56,280 nt of DNA from Alteromonas sp. ALT199. GTDB taxonomy: Bacteria > Pseudomonadota > Gammaproteobacteria > Enterobacterales > Alteromonadaceae. Position 1 is the stretch's first letter. Each line of letters starts with the position of its first letter. Location of the stretch: positions 1 to 56,280 of the forward strand of contig NZ_JAHHDX010000077.1 of assembly GCF_018619335.1 (NCBI RefSeq), read 5' to 3'. Of this stretch, positions 25,608 to 35,218 are shown in pieces. A model generated the notes under the pieces. It saw only the letters and a program-made list of their open reading frames with translations. It had not been told where the DNA came from and did no database searches. Position numbers and translations under genes: made by a program.

Positions 25608-26726
25608 TTACAGAACACTTTTCCACGCGGCTTCTGGAAGTAAGTACAAACCTTTCTCACTTGTCGCACCTTCATTCACAATAAAGCCAATGCCTGCAGC
25701 CATAACGGCTAAGGTTACGTCAAACGCATTGATGCTGTCGCCATAGCCCGCGGTTAAGTTAAACATAGAGCCATCAGCGAGTAGATACAGTGTTTTATCG
25801 CCCAGTTTATAGGCATTTACATAAGGCATTGGCTCACTGTGGGTAGCGTTATTTTTTAGGTATGGCACATCAATCTCTTGTGCTACGTGACCCACATTCA
25901 AAATAAACGCCCCGTCTTTCATACTGTCTAAATGAGTTGAACTGACTACGCCATAGGCGCCAGTAGCAGTGGCAATAACATCGGCTTGGCTAGCAGCCTC
26001 ATTTAAATCAACCACTGGCCAACCGTCGTATTTCGCCTGGAGCGCTCTTGCTGGGTCCAGTTCTGCTACTTGGACCTGCGCCCCGTAAGCTTTCGCCGAC
26101 GCAGCAACGCCCTGCCCCACCAAGCCATAACCAATAACAACCACTACTTTTTCGTGCAGGGTTAGATGGGTAGTTTGGAAGAAGGTTTGCCAAGCGCTTA
26201 AGCCCACCATATGTCTATTGTGAAGCCCTTCTTTTACTGGCAAATCATCCCAGTTAAAAATGGGGTAGTTTGGCGCCATACCGTTTAGCCGGTTGATGCC
26301 AGAGCCTGTTGCTTCCAAGCCCGATACTATGTTTGGTACTGGTTTATTTACTTTTATATTTTCGTGTAGTCGAGTGGTGAGATCCGCACCCATTTCGCAT
26401 AAATGGGTGGGTTGCCAAGCCAACGCTTTATCAAATGATTCAGACCAGTCAGCGTCGCTCATATCGCGCCACGCATGGGCTGTTGCACCTTTATCCACAA
26501 GGTAGGACACCACATCATCTTGCACTGTAGTAGGGTTGCATGTGGTCAAAAAGATATTACAGCCACCTGAAAGCAGCCCCTCTACTAAAGGCGCCATTTT
26601 CAAATCTAAATGCATGTTGCAGGCAAGCCTAATATTAGACAGGTCAGGAAGTGATGCGATAGCCTTACGAGTACGAGGCATATGCAGGCTGGCCCACGCC
26701 AACTCTGCTTGAAAATCTTGGTACAT
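25608..26726 (-). CDS. Divergent S-adenosylhomocysteinase-like protein
   Basis: The 372-residue protein belongs to the S-adenosylhomocysteine hydrolase family and has the NAD-binding core VVVIGYGLVGQGVAASAKAYG at about residues 195-215. Several hallmark segments are altered. Family SLHM is NMHL, DDGGDLT is EMGADLT, EETTTG is EATGSG, K-S-K-F-D-N is K-E-G-L-H-N, and VGHFD is VGHVA. It is also shorter than the usual 430-470 residues and lacks the C-terminal KPDHYRY tail. It therefore may not hydrolyse S-adenosylhomocysteine efficiently; a different NAD-dependent reaction is possible. It is a single leftward gene with a 5' gap of 110 bases to the alginate lyase operon terminator. Confidence 0.78.
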   Translation of the reverse strand: MYQDFQAELAWASLHMPRTRKAIASLPDLSNIRLACNMHLDLKMAPLVEGLLSGGCNIFLTTCNPTTVQDDVVSYLVDKGATAHAWRDMSDADWSESFDKALAWQPTHLCEMGADLTTRLHENIKVNKPVPNIVSGLEATGSGINRLNGMAPNYPIFNWDDLPVKEGLHNRHMVGLSAWQTFFQTTHLTLHEKVVVVIGYGLVGQGVAASAKAYGAQVQVAELDPARALQAKYDGWPVVDLNEAASQADVIATATGAYGVVSSTHLDSMKDGAFILNVGHVAQEIDVPYLKNNATHSEPMPYVNAYKLGDKTLYLLADGSMFNLTAGYGDSINAFDVTLAVMAAGIGFIVNEGATSEKGLYLLPEAAWKSVL

Positions 26727-26800
26727 GAAAAGGATACTCTGAGAAAACTAGGAACAGCAATACTACGTCAGGTATCCCGCAATTCACAAGTTGTGATTAT

Positions 26801-26829
26801 AAAAGGGCTTTTTAGATAAAAGCCCTTTT
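26801..26829 (-). terminator. Terminator of the leftward alginate operon
   Basis: A perfect 12-bp stem aaaagggctttt / aaaagccctttt with a 5-base loop lies 8 bases past the stop of the PL6 lyase gene. It is symmetrical and could work in both directions. Confidence 0.75.
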
Positions 26830-26836
26830 ATTGGTT

Positions 26837-29083
26837 TTATTGGCTTTTTTGGTAGCTAACGTTATCAACGTTATATTGTGTGTTGTTAGCCTTAATTTTA
26901 GGCGTATTTATGTGTGATACATTTTCAATGACGGTAATGGGTTCACCGTTAGTTAAGTAAAGCGAAATTGGTGCACTGTCGGTAATAGTCGTATCATCGA
27001 TATGAAGGTTTTGCACGCCGTGGAAATACATAGAAGCGCCAGTCCTATGGGTTTTACCTTTACCAACGTTTTTCAGCCTGTTACCTTTTACCGTTACCAT
27101 AGGGCCAAAAGTGCTTTCATCAAAGCCCCCGCGGTACACTGTCACCACTTCCTCTTTTACATTGGTGAAGGTGTTGCCTTCTATCGTAAGGTTCTCAACA
27201 CTGTAAACGCCGAGATCTTCCGTCTCTTTATTAAGCGAAAGAATGGCGCCTGTGATGTTACTCATGTCAGAATTCGCAATAACTATTTCATCAGCAAATG
27301 TACCTGGGTAGGCTTTAAAAAAGTAGAAGTAGCCGTTAATGTTGAGGTCTGTCACTTTTACATTATCGACAAGTAACGAATAGTTGATATTCATTGAAGA
27401 ACGACTGGTTCTGATAATGCTATTGCCTTTGTAGTCAGGCGAAGCGGCGCCATCAAACCAAAGATTATTTAGGTTCAAAGCTCCACCATTGCGAATAACG
27501 ATAAAGCTTGGCTTCTCAGAACGGATAACAGGTTTAGCGCCCTGCTTTGCCATCACTGTAACTGGGTGGTTGATATTGGCGAAACGGGTTAGCAAATATT
27601 CTCCACCATTTTCCAGCACAAGCGTGTCGCCTGGCATGCTATTTTCGAGGGCATTAGCAAGGGTGTCTATACCTGGACTAACCATAATGTCTTTGCCGCT
27701 TCCAAATGCAACTCTACTTTCTTTCTTATCGTAATAAGGTGCACCGACTTCATCTTTCGTAACGGGCAGTTTTATTTCCCCAAATTCGATATCGTCAATT
27801 AAGCTTTGCTCAGGTGTCATTAAGCCGTATTCGTTCTTTGTTACTTTATAAGGCGCTTTTGTGAAGCCTTTACCAATTGGGTTTTCAGACGTCTGCGTTA
27901 ACACATTACCTTTAAAGTTTATGCCTGATACATCATCAAATACCGTAATTGGTGTATCGTTGTACTTTCCCAAAATAATGTTGTTTTGCATCTCAGAGCT
28001 TTTCGGTGGAGCGGAACGCTCTTCGTCTGCACCCGCACCTAATTGAATATAGTCGCTATCGATAACGATATTGTTGTTCATAACAGATTCAATCACCGGG
28101 TCGTATCGATTCGGCGGTGAATTGGGAACACCGTTCATTATCACAAGCGCACCGCGAAAGCGTCTGCCCGTTAGTCCATATAAGTAATTATTCTTTACGG
28201 TTTGGTGTTCGTTAATGATGCGAATTCCCCCCGTATTTGGCTTTCTATTTCCAATAAAGTAGTTATTTTCAACTCGTGTGTAATGCCCGTGACGCATTGT
28301 TAATGTGCCCTGCGCTTCATAAAACACGTTGCCTAAAAAGGTATTGCCACTTGATTTGTTAGAGATGATTTCATGTTCACCACTGGTGCGATCAAAATAA
28401 TTGTACTGCACTAGTGTATTGGCATATTCGCGAGAAAAGTGACTGGTGCCTATACGTAAGGTTTCGCCACCATTAGCACCTAGAACCTGTCTAGGGCCGA
28501 AGTAGTTGTACTCTATAACGTGGTGATTCTCTCGACTTTCTTTCGAGTTCATTCTCACCGCAACCGTTACCCCACGGTTACGCTTATTAATAAACGAGTT
28601 ATGGTCGATACGATTGTGTTTGCCATAAATCGCAAGCCATAAATCTGAAAGCTCGCGCTCGGGGTGGCTAAAATCGTCAATAACAACATTCGTTAAGCGA
28701 GAATAACTCGCCAACTCTGTAGGCGAGGTTTTAAATGCAATTACCTCACCTGTGGGTGTATACCCCCGAGTAAATACCAGCCCATCAACCACTAGATATT
28801 TGCCTGAAAGACTTAAGTTAGACTGGCCGGTGATTATCACCTCTCCCGGCGTTTGTGCCTTTAGGGTTATAGGTTTCCTTTCAGTGCCTTCGCCTTTGAA
28901 TACAAGTTCAACGTTTGCCCACTCACCGTTAGCAAGGGTAATAGTGTCGCCGGGCTTTGCCGTTTCTACCGTCTGATTAAACTCTTCAATATTAGAAACA
29001 AGAGTGGCAAATACTGAGTTACTAAAAAACAGCATCAGCGCCACACCCAGAATATTTAGTTTACTTACCAATATATGATTCAT
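26837..29083 (-). CDS. Polysaccharide lyase family 6 alginate lyase
   Basis: This 748-residue exported protein has a signal peptide (about 1-26, ending SNSVFA). The N-terminal PL6 parallel beta-helix domain (about 27-400) is chondroitinase B-like; the catalytic Lys and Arg appear in ISNKSSGN (about residue 241) and TMRHGHY (about 262). The 21-residue distance between them equals that of family members. A second beta-helix-like domain (about 470-745) follows, as in two-domain PL6 enzymes. It cleaves alginate (often polyMG or polyG) by beta-elimination. It is the last gene of the operon SDR-NRAMP-like-gluconokinase-PL6. Confidence 0.92.
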   Translation of the reverse strand: MNHILVSKLNILGVALMLFFSNSVFATLVSNIEEFNQTVETAKPGDTITLANGEWANVELVFKGEGTERKPITLKAQTPGEVIITGQSNLSLSGKYLVVDGLVFTRGYTPTGEVIAFKTSPTELASYSRLTNVVIDDFSHPERELSDLWLAIYGKHNRIDHNSFINKRNRGVTVAVRMNSKESRENHHVIEYNYFGPRQVLGANGGETLRIGTSHFSREYANTLVQYNYFDRTSGEHEIISNKSSGNTFLGNVFYEAQGTLTMRHGHYTRVENNYFIGNRKPNTGGIRIINEHQTVKNNYLYGLTGRRFRGALVIMNGVPNSPPNRYDPVIESVMNNNIVIDSDYIQLGAGADEERSAPPKSSEMQNNIILGKYNDTPITVFDDVSGINFKGNVLTQTSENPIGKGFTKAPYKVTKNEYGLMTPEQSLIDDIEFGEIKLPVTKDEVGAPYYDKKESRVAFGSGKDIMVSPGIDTLANALENSMPGDTLVLENGGEYLLTRFANINHPVTVMAKQGAKPVIRSEKPSFIVIRNGGALNLNNLWFDGAASPDYKGNSIIRTSRSSMNINYSLLVDNVKVTDLNINGYFYFFKAYPGTFADEIVIANSDMSNITGAILSLNKETEDLGVYSVENLTIEGNTFTNVKEEVVTVYRGGFDESTFGPMVTVKGNRLKNVGKGKTHRTGASMYFHGVQNLHIDDTTITDSAPISLYLTNGEPITVIENVSHINTPKIKANNTQYNVDNVSYQKSQ

Positions 29084-29132
29084 TTTTTAACCTTGTTATT
29101 AACAACGCTGACAGCCTTAAATGGTTGAGGCG

Positions 29133-29624
29133 TTAAACATTTCGATTTATAAATTCAATAGCACTATGAACTACTTCATCTACCGGCATTGCTACATCTA
29201 TATGCTTTCCATAGTAAGGCAACTGAAAAGTATTTAGCTGTGAACGCAGCAATTTGGGATCGAAAAAGTGGTCGTTACGAGAAGAAAGCCTTGAAGCCAA
29301 CAAAGCTTCACTGCCAGTAAGCACTATCCAATGAATAGGCAAAGTTTTATTCGCGCTTAGTATATTGCGGTAAGCTTCTTTGAGTGCCGAACACGCCAGC
29401 ACCGCTCCCTCTGCTTTATCATGTTCACTAAGTAAATCGGAAAGCGCTTCTAACCAAGGAATTCGGTCTTCGTCATTAAGCGCTTTTCCCCGCTGCATTT
29501 TGTCTATATTCGCTTTAGAGTGAAAATCATCGCCGTCGAAAAACGGAAGTGAGTAATTGTCGGCAAGTGCTTTACCGACAGTAGACTTACCTGTACCTGA
29601 CACGCCTGCAACTAGAATCAACAT
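29133..29624 (-). CDS. gntK: Gluconokinase
   Basis: This 163-residue kinase has the Walker A motif GVSGTGKST (about 8-16), the substrate segment FFDGDDFHSKANIDKM and the ACSALKEAYR motif of the GntK family. It phosphorylates D-gluconate to 6-phosphogluconate. The position between an NRAMP-like transporter and a PL6 lyase is unusual. It may feed the Entner-Doudoroff pathway, or act on a related sugar acid such as KDG, but the usual KDG kinase belongs to a different family, so that is only a guess. The start is 9 bases after the transporter stop. Confidence 0.9.
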   Translation of the reverse strand: MLILVAGVSGTGKSTVGKALADNYSLPFFDGDDFHSKANIDKMQRGKALNDEDRIPWLEALSDLLSEHDKAEGAVLACSALKEAYRNILSANKTLPIHWIVLTGSEALLASRLSSRNDHFFDPKLLRSQLNTFQLPYYGKHIDVAMPVDEVVHSAIEFINRNV

Positions 29625-29633
29625 ACAAAAATC

Positions 29634-30878
29634 CTATACTTGCTCAAAAAGCGCTACTACACCATTCGCTGAAATGACGACCGCGAAAATAAATGCCATC
29701 ACTAACAGGGTATTAAGCAACTTACCTGGCGCGTGGTTTTTCATTAATACTTTCTTGTTAGCCAGGATTAAGATCCCCAAAGTCACTAAGGGCAGTACGA
29801 ACACATTAAATACCTGAGAAAGTATTTGCCCTTTTATCGGGTTAAAACCGAAAACAGGAATAATAAGCGCCACCAAGCACGCAATTCCGGTTATCACTTT
29901 GAACTGTGTTGACTTGGTATCTAGCTTTCCTGAGCGATAATCTGCAATAAGAAGGGGGGCTATCAACAAACAAGGGAATACAGAGGAAAGCCCTGCCGCT
30001 AGGGTACCGAAAAAGAACACAGTCAGCGCCGTTTTTCCCGCTATAGGCTCCAGAGCATTTACCATGTCTAATACATGAGTAATCTTTTTCCCTTCGTGAA
30101 ACAGTGCACCATGGGCAACCGCCATGACCGATGCACTAATGATGAACACCAAAATAGCAGCAACAATTGCATCTTTCTTTTGTTGACCCTGATTAGCCAT
30201 GCCCCACCCTTTTCCTTGAATAAACAAGGGGCGAGATAAAAACGTGGCAGCGGCCATTGTCGTGCCAACGAACGCCGCCACCATCATCTTTCCGCCCGGC
30301 ACATCGGGTATTGAAGGAACAAACCCAGCAACGACCTCGACAGGAAGCGGGCGCACCACAATGAGTGAGAATACGAAAGAAAGCCCCATGCACGATACAA
30401 ACATCACCAGTATTTTTTCAAAAAGAGAATACCTTCCAATAAGCATAATGGCGTACATAATGCCGATGACTGACACAGCTATGCCCAATACCAACTCGTA
30501 TTTGTATTGATTAAGCGAGGGAGAATAAAGCGCAAGCATCTCAAATATGATATTTGAAGATATGCCGAGGATACCCATTAGTGAGTTCCATTGCCCAAAT
30601 GTCACACCAACTATAATTAAGATAGCGATAATACGCCCAAACTTGAGATGCTTTTTAAACGCGTAAAGTGCTGTTTCGCCAGTGACTATGGCGTAATTAC
30701 CATAGGCATATATGAGCGCTCCTGAAAACAAACAACTTAGAAACAAAACCCACAATAGCGACATTCCGTAAGTACTACCTGCCACTATCATAGATGTAAC
30801 GCTACCAGTTCCTATGGTGTAACCTATTGCAAAGAACGCCGGCCCGAATGCCATTAGCTTTTTGAGAATCGGCAACAT
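29634..30878 (-). CDS. NRAMP-family-like membrane transporter with altered metal motifs
   Basis: This 414-residue polytopic protein has about 11 transmembrane segments. The first helix (GPAFFAIGYTIGTGSVTSMI, residues 12-31) aligns with the NRAMP helix that normally carries DPGN, but here the four positions read IGTG. The sixth-helix motif usually MPHN is MAAA (in TTMAAATFLSRP). The key Asp, Asn, and His residues that bind divalent metals are thus absent, so its substrate may not be a metal ion. It lies in an operon with an SDR, gluconokinase and an alginate lyase, and so could move an alginate-derived sugar acid. That is inference. An AGAGGT ribosome site precedes the ATG. Confidence 0.75.
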   Translation of the reverse strand: MLPILKKLMAFGPAFFAIGYTIGTGSVTSMIVAGSTYGMSLLWVLFLSCLFSGALIYAYGNYAIVTGETALYAFKKHLKFGRIIAILIIVGVTFGQWNSLMGILGISSNIIFEMLALYSPSLNQYKYELVLGIAVSVIGIMYAIMLIGRYSLFEKILVMFVSCMGLSFVFSLIVVRPLPVEVVAGFVPSIPDVPGGKMMVAAFVGTTMAAATFLSRPLFIQGKGWGMANQGQQKKDAIVAAILVFIISASVMAVAHGALFHEGKKITHVLDMVNALEPIAGKTALTVFFFGTLAAGLSSVFPCLLIAPLLIADYRSGKLDTKSTQFKVITGIACLVALIIPVFGFNPIKGQILSQVFNVFVLPLVTLGILILANKKVLMKNHAPGKLLNTLLVMAFIFAVVISANGVVALFEQV

Positions 30879-30928
30879 TGTATACCTCTTTTTATAATTT
30901 ATTCGGCACGCATAAAGCTTAGACAGGC

Positions 30929-31696
30929 TTACGCCATGTATACACCACCGTTAATGTCTAAGGTGGCGCCTGTAATAAACCCATTGTATTCCGATGCCAA
31001 AAAGGCCACGGCGCGAGCCACATCTCGCGGATTTCCCGCACGTTTCAAAGGTATTTCACTAATGGTTTTATTCGCTGATTCGTCGGTGGTGTGGGTTGTA
31101 TGAAAGCGCGTTCCCAATATAAGGCCAGGTGTAACCGCATTTACCCGGATACCATCACCCGCAAGTTCAGAGGCCAATGAACGAGTGAACGTGAGTACCG
31201 CTCCTTTGGACGTTGAATACGCAAGCGAGCCGCCATGCCCCCCTTTTCTCCCCGCCAGAGATGATAAATTCACTATCGATGCACCATCTTTTGCAGATTT
31301 TAAAAGGGGTAAAAGAACACGGCTAACCATCATGGTTGAGGTGACATTTACCGCCATTACTTTTTCCCAGAACGCATTGTCTATATCATCTAGCGTATGG
31401 CGCTCTACGAGATCTCCGGTGTTATTTACCAAAACATCTAAAGAAGGCGTTAAACCCAGGATGGTTTTAGCAAACTCATTCACTGTTTCTTCTTTTGTTA
31501 AATCGGCTTGAACAGGGATTATTTCTCCAACTCCCGATTCCAACACCTCTTTTTGCAACTCTTTTACCGCGTCTTCGGAACGATAGTAATGCACAATTAC
31601 TGTTGCCCCCTGGGCTGCTAACTCAGAAGAAATGGCCCCACCAATTCCGCTAGCGCCGCCAGTAACTAATGCTTTCTTACCAGATAAAGAATTCAC
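30929..31696 (-). CDS. SDR, probable DEH reductase of alginate catabolism
   Basis: This 255-residue classical SDR has TGGASGIG (about 12-19), VNNTG in place of NNAG, the Ser of NLSSLAGRKGGHGG, and Y-x3-K (YSTSK). The sequence and place are like the NAD(P)H-dependent reductases that convert 4-deoxy-L-erythro-5-hexoseulose uronate (DEH) to 2-keto-3-deoxygluconate. The start is GTG at 31696 with GGAG upstream. It heads the leftward alginate operon, and an operator-like dyad lies 34-49 bases upstream. The reductase identity is inferred from context. Confidence 0.8.
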   Translation of the reverse strand: MNSLSGKKALVTGGASGIGGAISSELAAQGATVIVHYYRSEDAVKELQKEVLESGVGEIIPVQADLTKEETVNEFAKTILGLTPSLDVLVNNTGDLVERHTLDDIDNAFWEKVMAVNVTSTMMVSRVLLPLLKSAKDGASIVNLSSLAGRKGGHGGSLAYSTSKGAVLTFTRSLASELAGDGIRVNAVTPGLILGTRFHTTHTTDESANKTISEIPLKRAGNPRDVARAVAFLASEYNGFITGATLDINGGVYMA

Positions 31697-31729
31697 ATTG
31701 ACTCCTTATTTATCATTGAAAATCCACTT

Positions 31730-31745
31730 GATAAACCGTTTTAGT
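31730..31745. promoter_or_regulatory. Operator-like site upstream of the SDR operon
   Basis: gataaaccgttttagt matches 13 of 16 positions of the perfect palindrome ACTAAACCGGTTTAGT at 32111-32126. It lies close to the SDR start, where a repressor would block transcription. Confidence 0.5.
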
Positions 31746-32109
31746 ATAGATTCAAATTAACACAGCGAAATGCCATGTCAACAAAATGACAACACATAAG
31801 CAACACTAAAGAAACATAAAAAAACGGCTGGTGAAAGACGAATATGCATAAAATTCATATACTTAAAAATGAAAAAGATTTATGGAAAAATAATTAATAT
31901 TGTTAGACTTTTGGATAAAGCCATTAAGTTTGATGCTTTTATAACCGTCAAAAAAATACAAATAAACATTAAAATCAGACATTTAGTAAAGAAAACTAAC
32001 GTGGGAACGAAAATAAAACGCGCTAAAAACAAAAATAATGTTGACTAAACCCACCTCAAATGTAACTTTATTGTAAATATCCTGCAAAGCGGGATTTTTT
32101 AAAAACAAA

Positions 32110-32127
32110 AACTAAACCGGTTTAGTT
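32110..32127. promoter_or_regulatory. Perfect 18-base palindrome upstream of the TonB receptor
   Basis: AACTAAACCGGTTTAGTT is a perfect inverted repeat with a central CG, the form of a LacI-family operator. It is 75 bases upstream of the receptor start. The LacI gene at 36353-37384 in the same operon is the natural partner. Confidence 0.6.
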
Positions 32128-32201
32128 AAATAAAACTTCACATGAAATTTTAATTCGGGGTTTGTGAGGTATTAAGCGGACCAGCTTTTCGGAGAAGCGA
32201 A

Positions 32202-35128
32202 ATGAACAAGAAATTATCTAAACTCACCCTTGCCATTTTATCTGCCACAAGTGTTGGCTTCACGTCAGCGAGTGTTGCTCAAGAAGCGCAAGAGCCAGAG
32301 AAAACCAGCGATGTAGAGGTTATTGAAGTACGAGGCATTGCCAGCAGTATTGCAGAGTCAGCCCGTCTTAAGCGATACGATTCTCGTATAGTTGACGCTA
32401 TCGTTGCAGAAGATATTGGTAAACTGCCTGATAACAATATTGCCGAAGCCCTACAGCGTATTACTGGCGTTTCAATAAGCCGTGAATTTGGCGTAGGTGA
32501 ATCTGTCACTATACGAGGTATCTCGCAAAACCGAGTAGAGTTGAATGGACGCTCTACTTCAGGCAGCGGGCGTGGTGGAATAAGTTTAGCTGATTTCCCT
32601 TCAAGCTTTCTAAAAACCGTTGAAGTTGTGAAGTCTCCCACGCCAGAAATGATAGAGGGCGCTTTGGGCGGCACCATTAATATGACAACGGTTAGGCCGT
32701 TAGAGCTTTCTGAGCCCTTAATTGCCTTTACGCTTGACGGCGAATATGCGGATAAAGCAAGAACTGGGCGCCGGTTTTTTCTGGTGCCGCTGGTACCAAC
32801 TGGGATTTGGGTGATGCCGGTACTTTTGGGGCTTCGGTGTTCATGTCTTATCAAGATCGAACACTAAGAAGAGATGAATTTTTTAATCTTGTAACGCCTA
32901 CTGAGTTAGATTTAGATGGTGATGGAACAAGTGATCAAGCCAATACACCTAGTGGAAATTACCTTGTTCGCAGCCAAAACACAGTAGAGCAAAAAACAGA
33001 GCAGCGAGAACGAACCGCTTATGGCGTTTCGTTGCAGTGGGCGCCTAAAGATACTGATGCATTTGTTTATCTAGACATTAACACCACCGAACTTGATGGA
33101 GGACAAGAGGCTTATTCTGTTCTCAACGACAGCAAAGATTATGGTGACTTAATACTTGATGATGCTTACGACGATGCGCAGGGTCAGCTGGAAAACTTTG
33201 GCTCAGGCAGCGTATTTGTTCAGCCGAAAACCTGGGCTGACTTCACAACGAACGAGTCAACATCTAACGCATTAGGCGGTGAATGGTTTATTACCGATAA
33301 GCTTAAGATATCCGGAGAAATTGCCTATACTAAGTCTGAGAGCTTGCGTACAAAATCCGAATTTAACCTTCGCCCTATATCCCGCTCTCAATATGAAGAA
33401 GATGGAACAATTACCGAACATCTTTTTACCATTACCATGCTTGGTGACGGTGACCAAGTCCCAGGAATCGCTTTTTCCGACCCAGATGCGTTATTAGATC
33501 CAAATAACCTAGCAATTAGGCAGTTTACGCACCAACGCTACTATGAAGAAAATGAAGAAACGGCTATTCGCTTCGATGCTGAGTACTTAGAACCCTTTTC
33601 AAGCTTAAGTTTTTTAACCAAGGTTAAAGCTGGCGTTCGTACCACAGACCGAGACTATGAACTGGACCGCTTTGATCTTAGGAATAATGGAAGCGAGCTA
33701 AAGAACCTGCAAACCAGTGTTTCTTATGATGGCGTTGTTACCCCTACATGGGTCGATGAATTCAATGAAGCGTTTGGTGGATTTAAAGAAATTAACCACA
33801 GTAATTCCTTCGACCAAAGCGGGATTGCCGGCAACAATGCACTTACCCACTATTATGTTTATGACGGGGCAGCGCTAGCGTACGATATTGACGGCACCTA
33901 TGCCCGAGTTCAGCAAATGCTGGAAGGCAGTAACATGGAGCTAACGGGCTCGTTAGCTGACAACATGGTAAGAAACACGGGTTCTTACGCGCAGATTAAC
34001 GAAGAAACTCAAGCCCTATATGCGCAGTTTCATTTAGACTTTGACGCTCTAACTGCTGTGGTAGGTGCGCGTTATGTTAAAACTGACTTAACCTCTAACA
34101 CCTTTGACCAAAGCGGCGAGTACGACTATTCAGATTTTCTACCAAGCTTAAACGTCACGTACACGCTCACCGACGATACAATACTGCGATTCGCTGCGGC
34201 TAAAGTAATGAGGCGACCTGAGTTTGGAGAATTAAGCCCAGCACTTAGCGTTGATAATTCACTCGTAACAGGCACGCAAGGCTCTTATCAGCTAGACCCG
34301 TATCGAGTGACCCAGTACGACTTCTCTGCTGAACACTACTTTGGCGAAGGTGGTATGGTATCAGCTGCTATTTTTTATAAAGACGTAGAATCATTCACCG
34401 TCGCGAGCAGCTCTTGTGTAGCAGATCCAGACACAGTAGAGGGGCAGAATGTTACTGAATACGTCAATGTATGCCTACTCGACACGGCTGGTGTTAGCCA
34501 AGCTGATGTGAATTATGTCACGGGCGATCAGGACCTTGCCTACGTTGAAGCCCAACGTGATGCAGGACTCACGGGCATTGTTATCGATACTGACGTAAAC
34601 GGCGGGAGTGGTGAAGTTGCTGGGGTAGAACTTGCCTATCAACAACAGTTCAGCTTTTTACCTGGCATGTGGTCTGGGCTTGGCATAAGCACAAACTATA
34701 CGTATGCAGACAGTGAACAGCCTGATGGCAACCCCTTATTGGATATTTCTAATCACACTTTCAATGGTCAAATTTATTGGGAACACGGGGGCTTCCAAGT
34801 TCGTTTAGCCTATAACTGGCGTGACAAATATCTAGACTCACAGGACGAAAAACGGGTTCGTCCAGTTGGCGCGCTAGCCACAGGTATTTACAATAGAACT
34901 AACCCCGATGAGCCGTTCTTTGACCCAACACTTGGCAACAATTATCGCGATGCACGGGGTCAATTTGACTTCTCCGCAAGTTATGACGTGAACGAGAACA
35001 TCACCTTAGTCGCCAATGCGGTAAACCTTACGGCGGAACCCTACACCCAAGTTTCTGAACTGGATAGCATTTGGCTTTACAGCGAATCTGATCGTCGCTT
35101 TACCCTTGGAGTGCGCGGGCGCTGGTAA
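32202..35128 (+). pseudogene. TonB-dependent receptor interrupted by a one-base frameshift
   Basis: The coding sequence reads from the ATG at 32202 (signal peptide, TonB-box-like region, plug domain with DIGKLPDNNIAEALQRITGV and GALGGTINMTT) to about residue 187. It then leaves frame and resumes in the next frame with NWAPVFSGAAGTNWDLGDAG through the barrel to the C-terminal LGVRGRW at 35128. The break is at 32759-32763 (gcaagaactgg): one missing base would restore a protein of about 975 residues. Such large receptors of the TonB/CarbO type import polysaccharide fragments. It is followed by a PL7 lyase gene. Either this is a recent inactivation or a sequencing error; the rest of the frame is intact and well conserved. 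Confidence 0.85.
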
Positions 35129-35151
35129 GAAGCGTACCGCCTCTCTTAATG

Positions 35152-35173
35152 GCGCTGTAGTGTGCTGCAGCGC
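35152..35173 (+). terminator. Hairpin between the receptor and PL7 genes
   Basis: The stem gcgctg/cagcgc, extendable to nine pairs with one wobble, is followed by TATTTTCTC. It may be a partial terminator or processing site that sets different levels of receptor and lyase mRNA. Confidence 0.45.
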
Positions 35174-35218
35174 TATTTTCTCTACCCCAATCTATAACAA
35201 ATTCCCTAGGTTAATTCT

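Larger units (their letters stand above)
31697..32201. other. Divergent promoter region of the alginate locus
   Basis: These 505 A+T-rich bases separate the leftward SDR operon from the rightward TonB receptor operon. No coding sequence is seen. Two related palindromic sites (31730-31745 and 32110-32127) lie near the two start codons and probably serve a LacI-type regulator. The long leader leaves room for additional regulatory elements, none of which I recognise. Confidence 0.6.

Noticed and set aside
31697..32201. Riboswitch or small RNA in the long alginate intergenic region
   Set aside because: No recognisable conserved aptamer or strong hairpin followed by a T tract was found.
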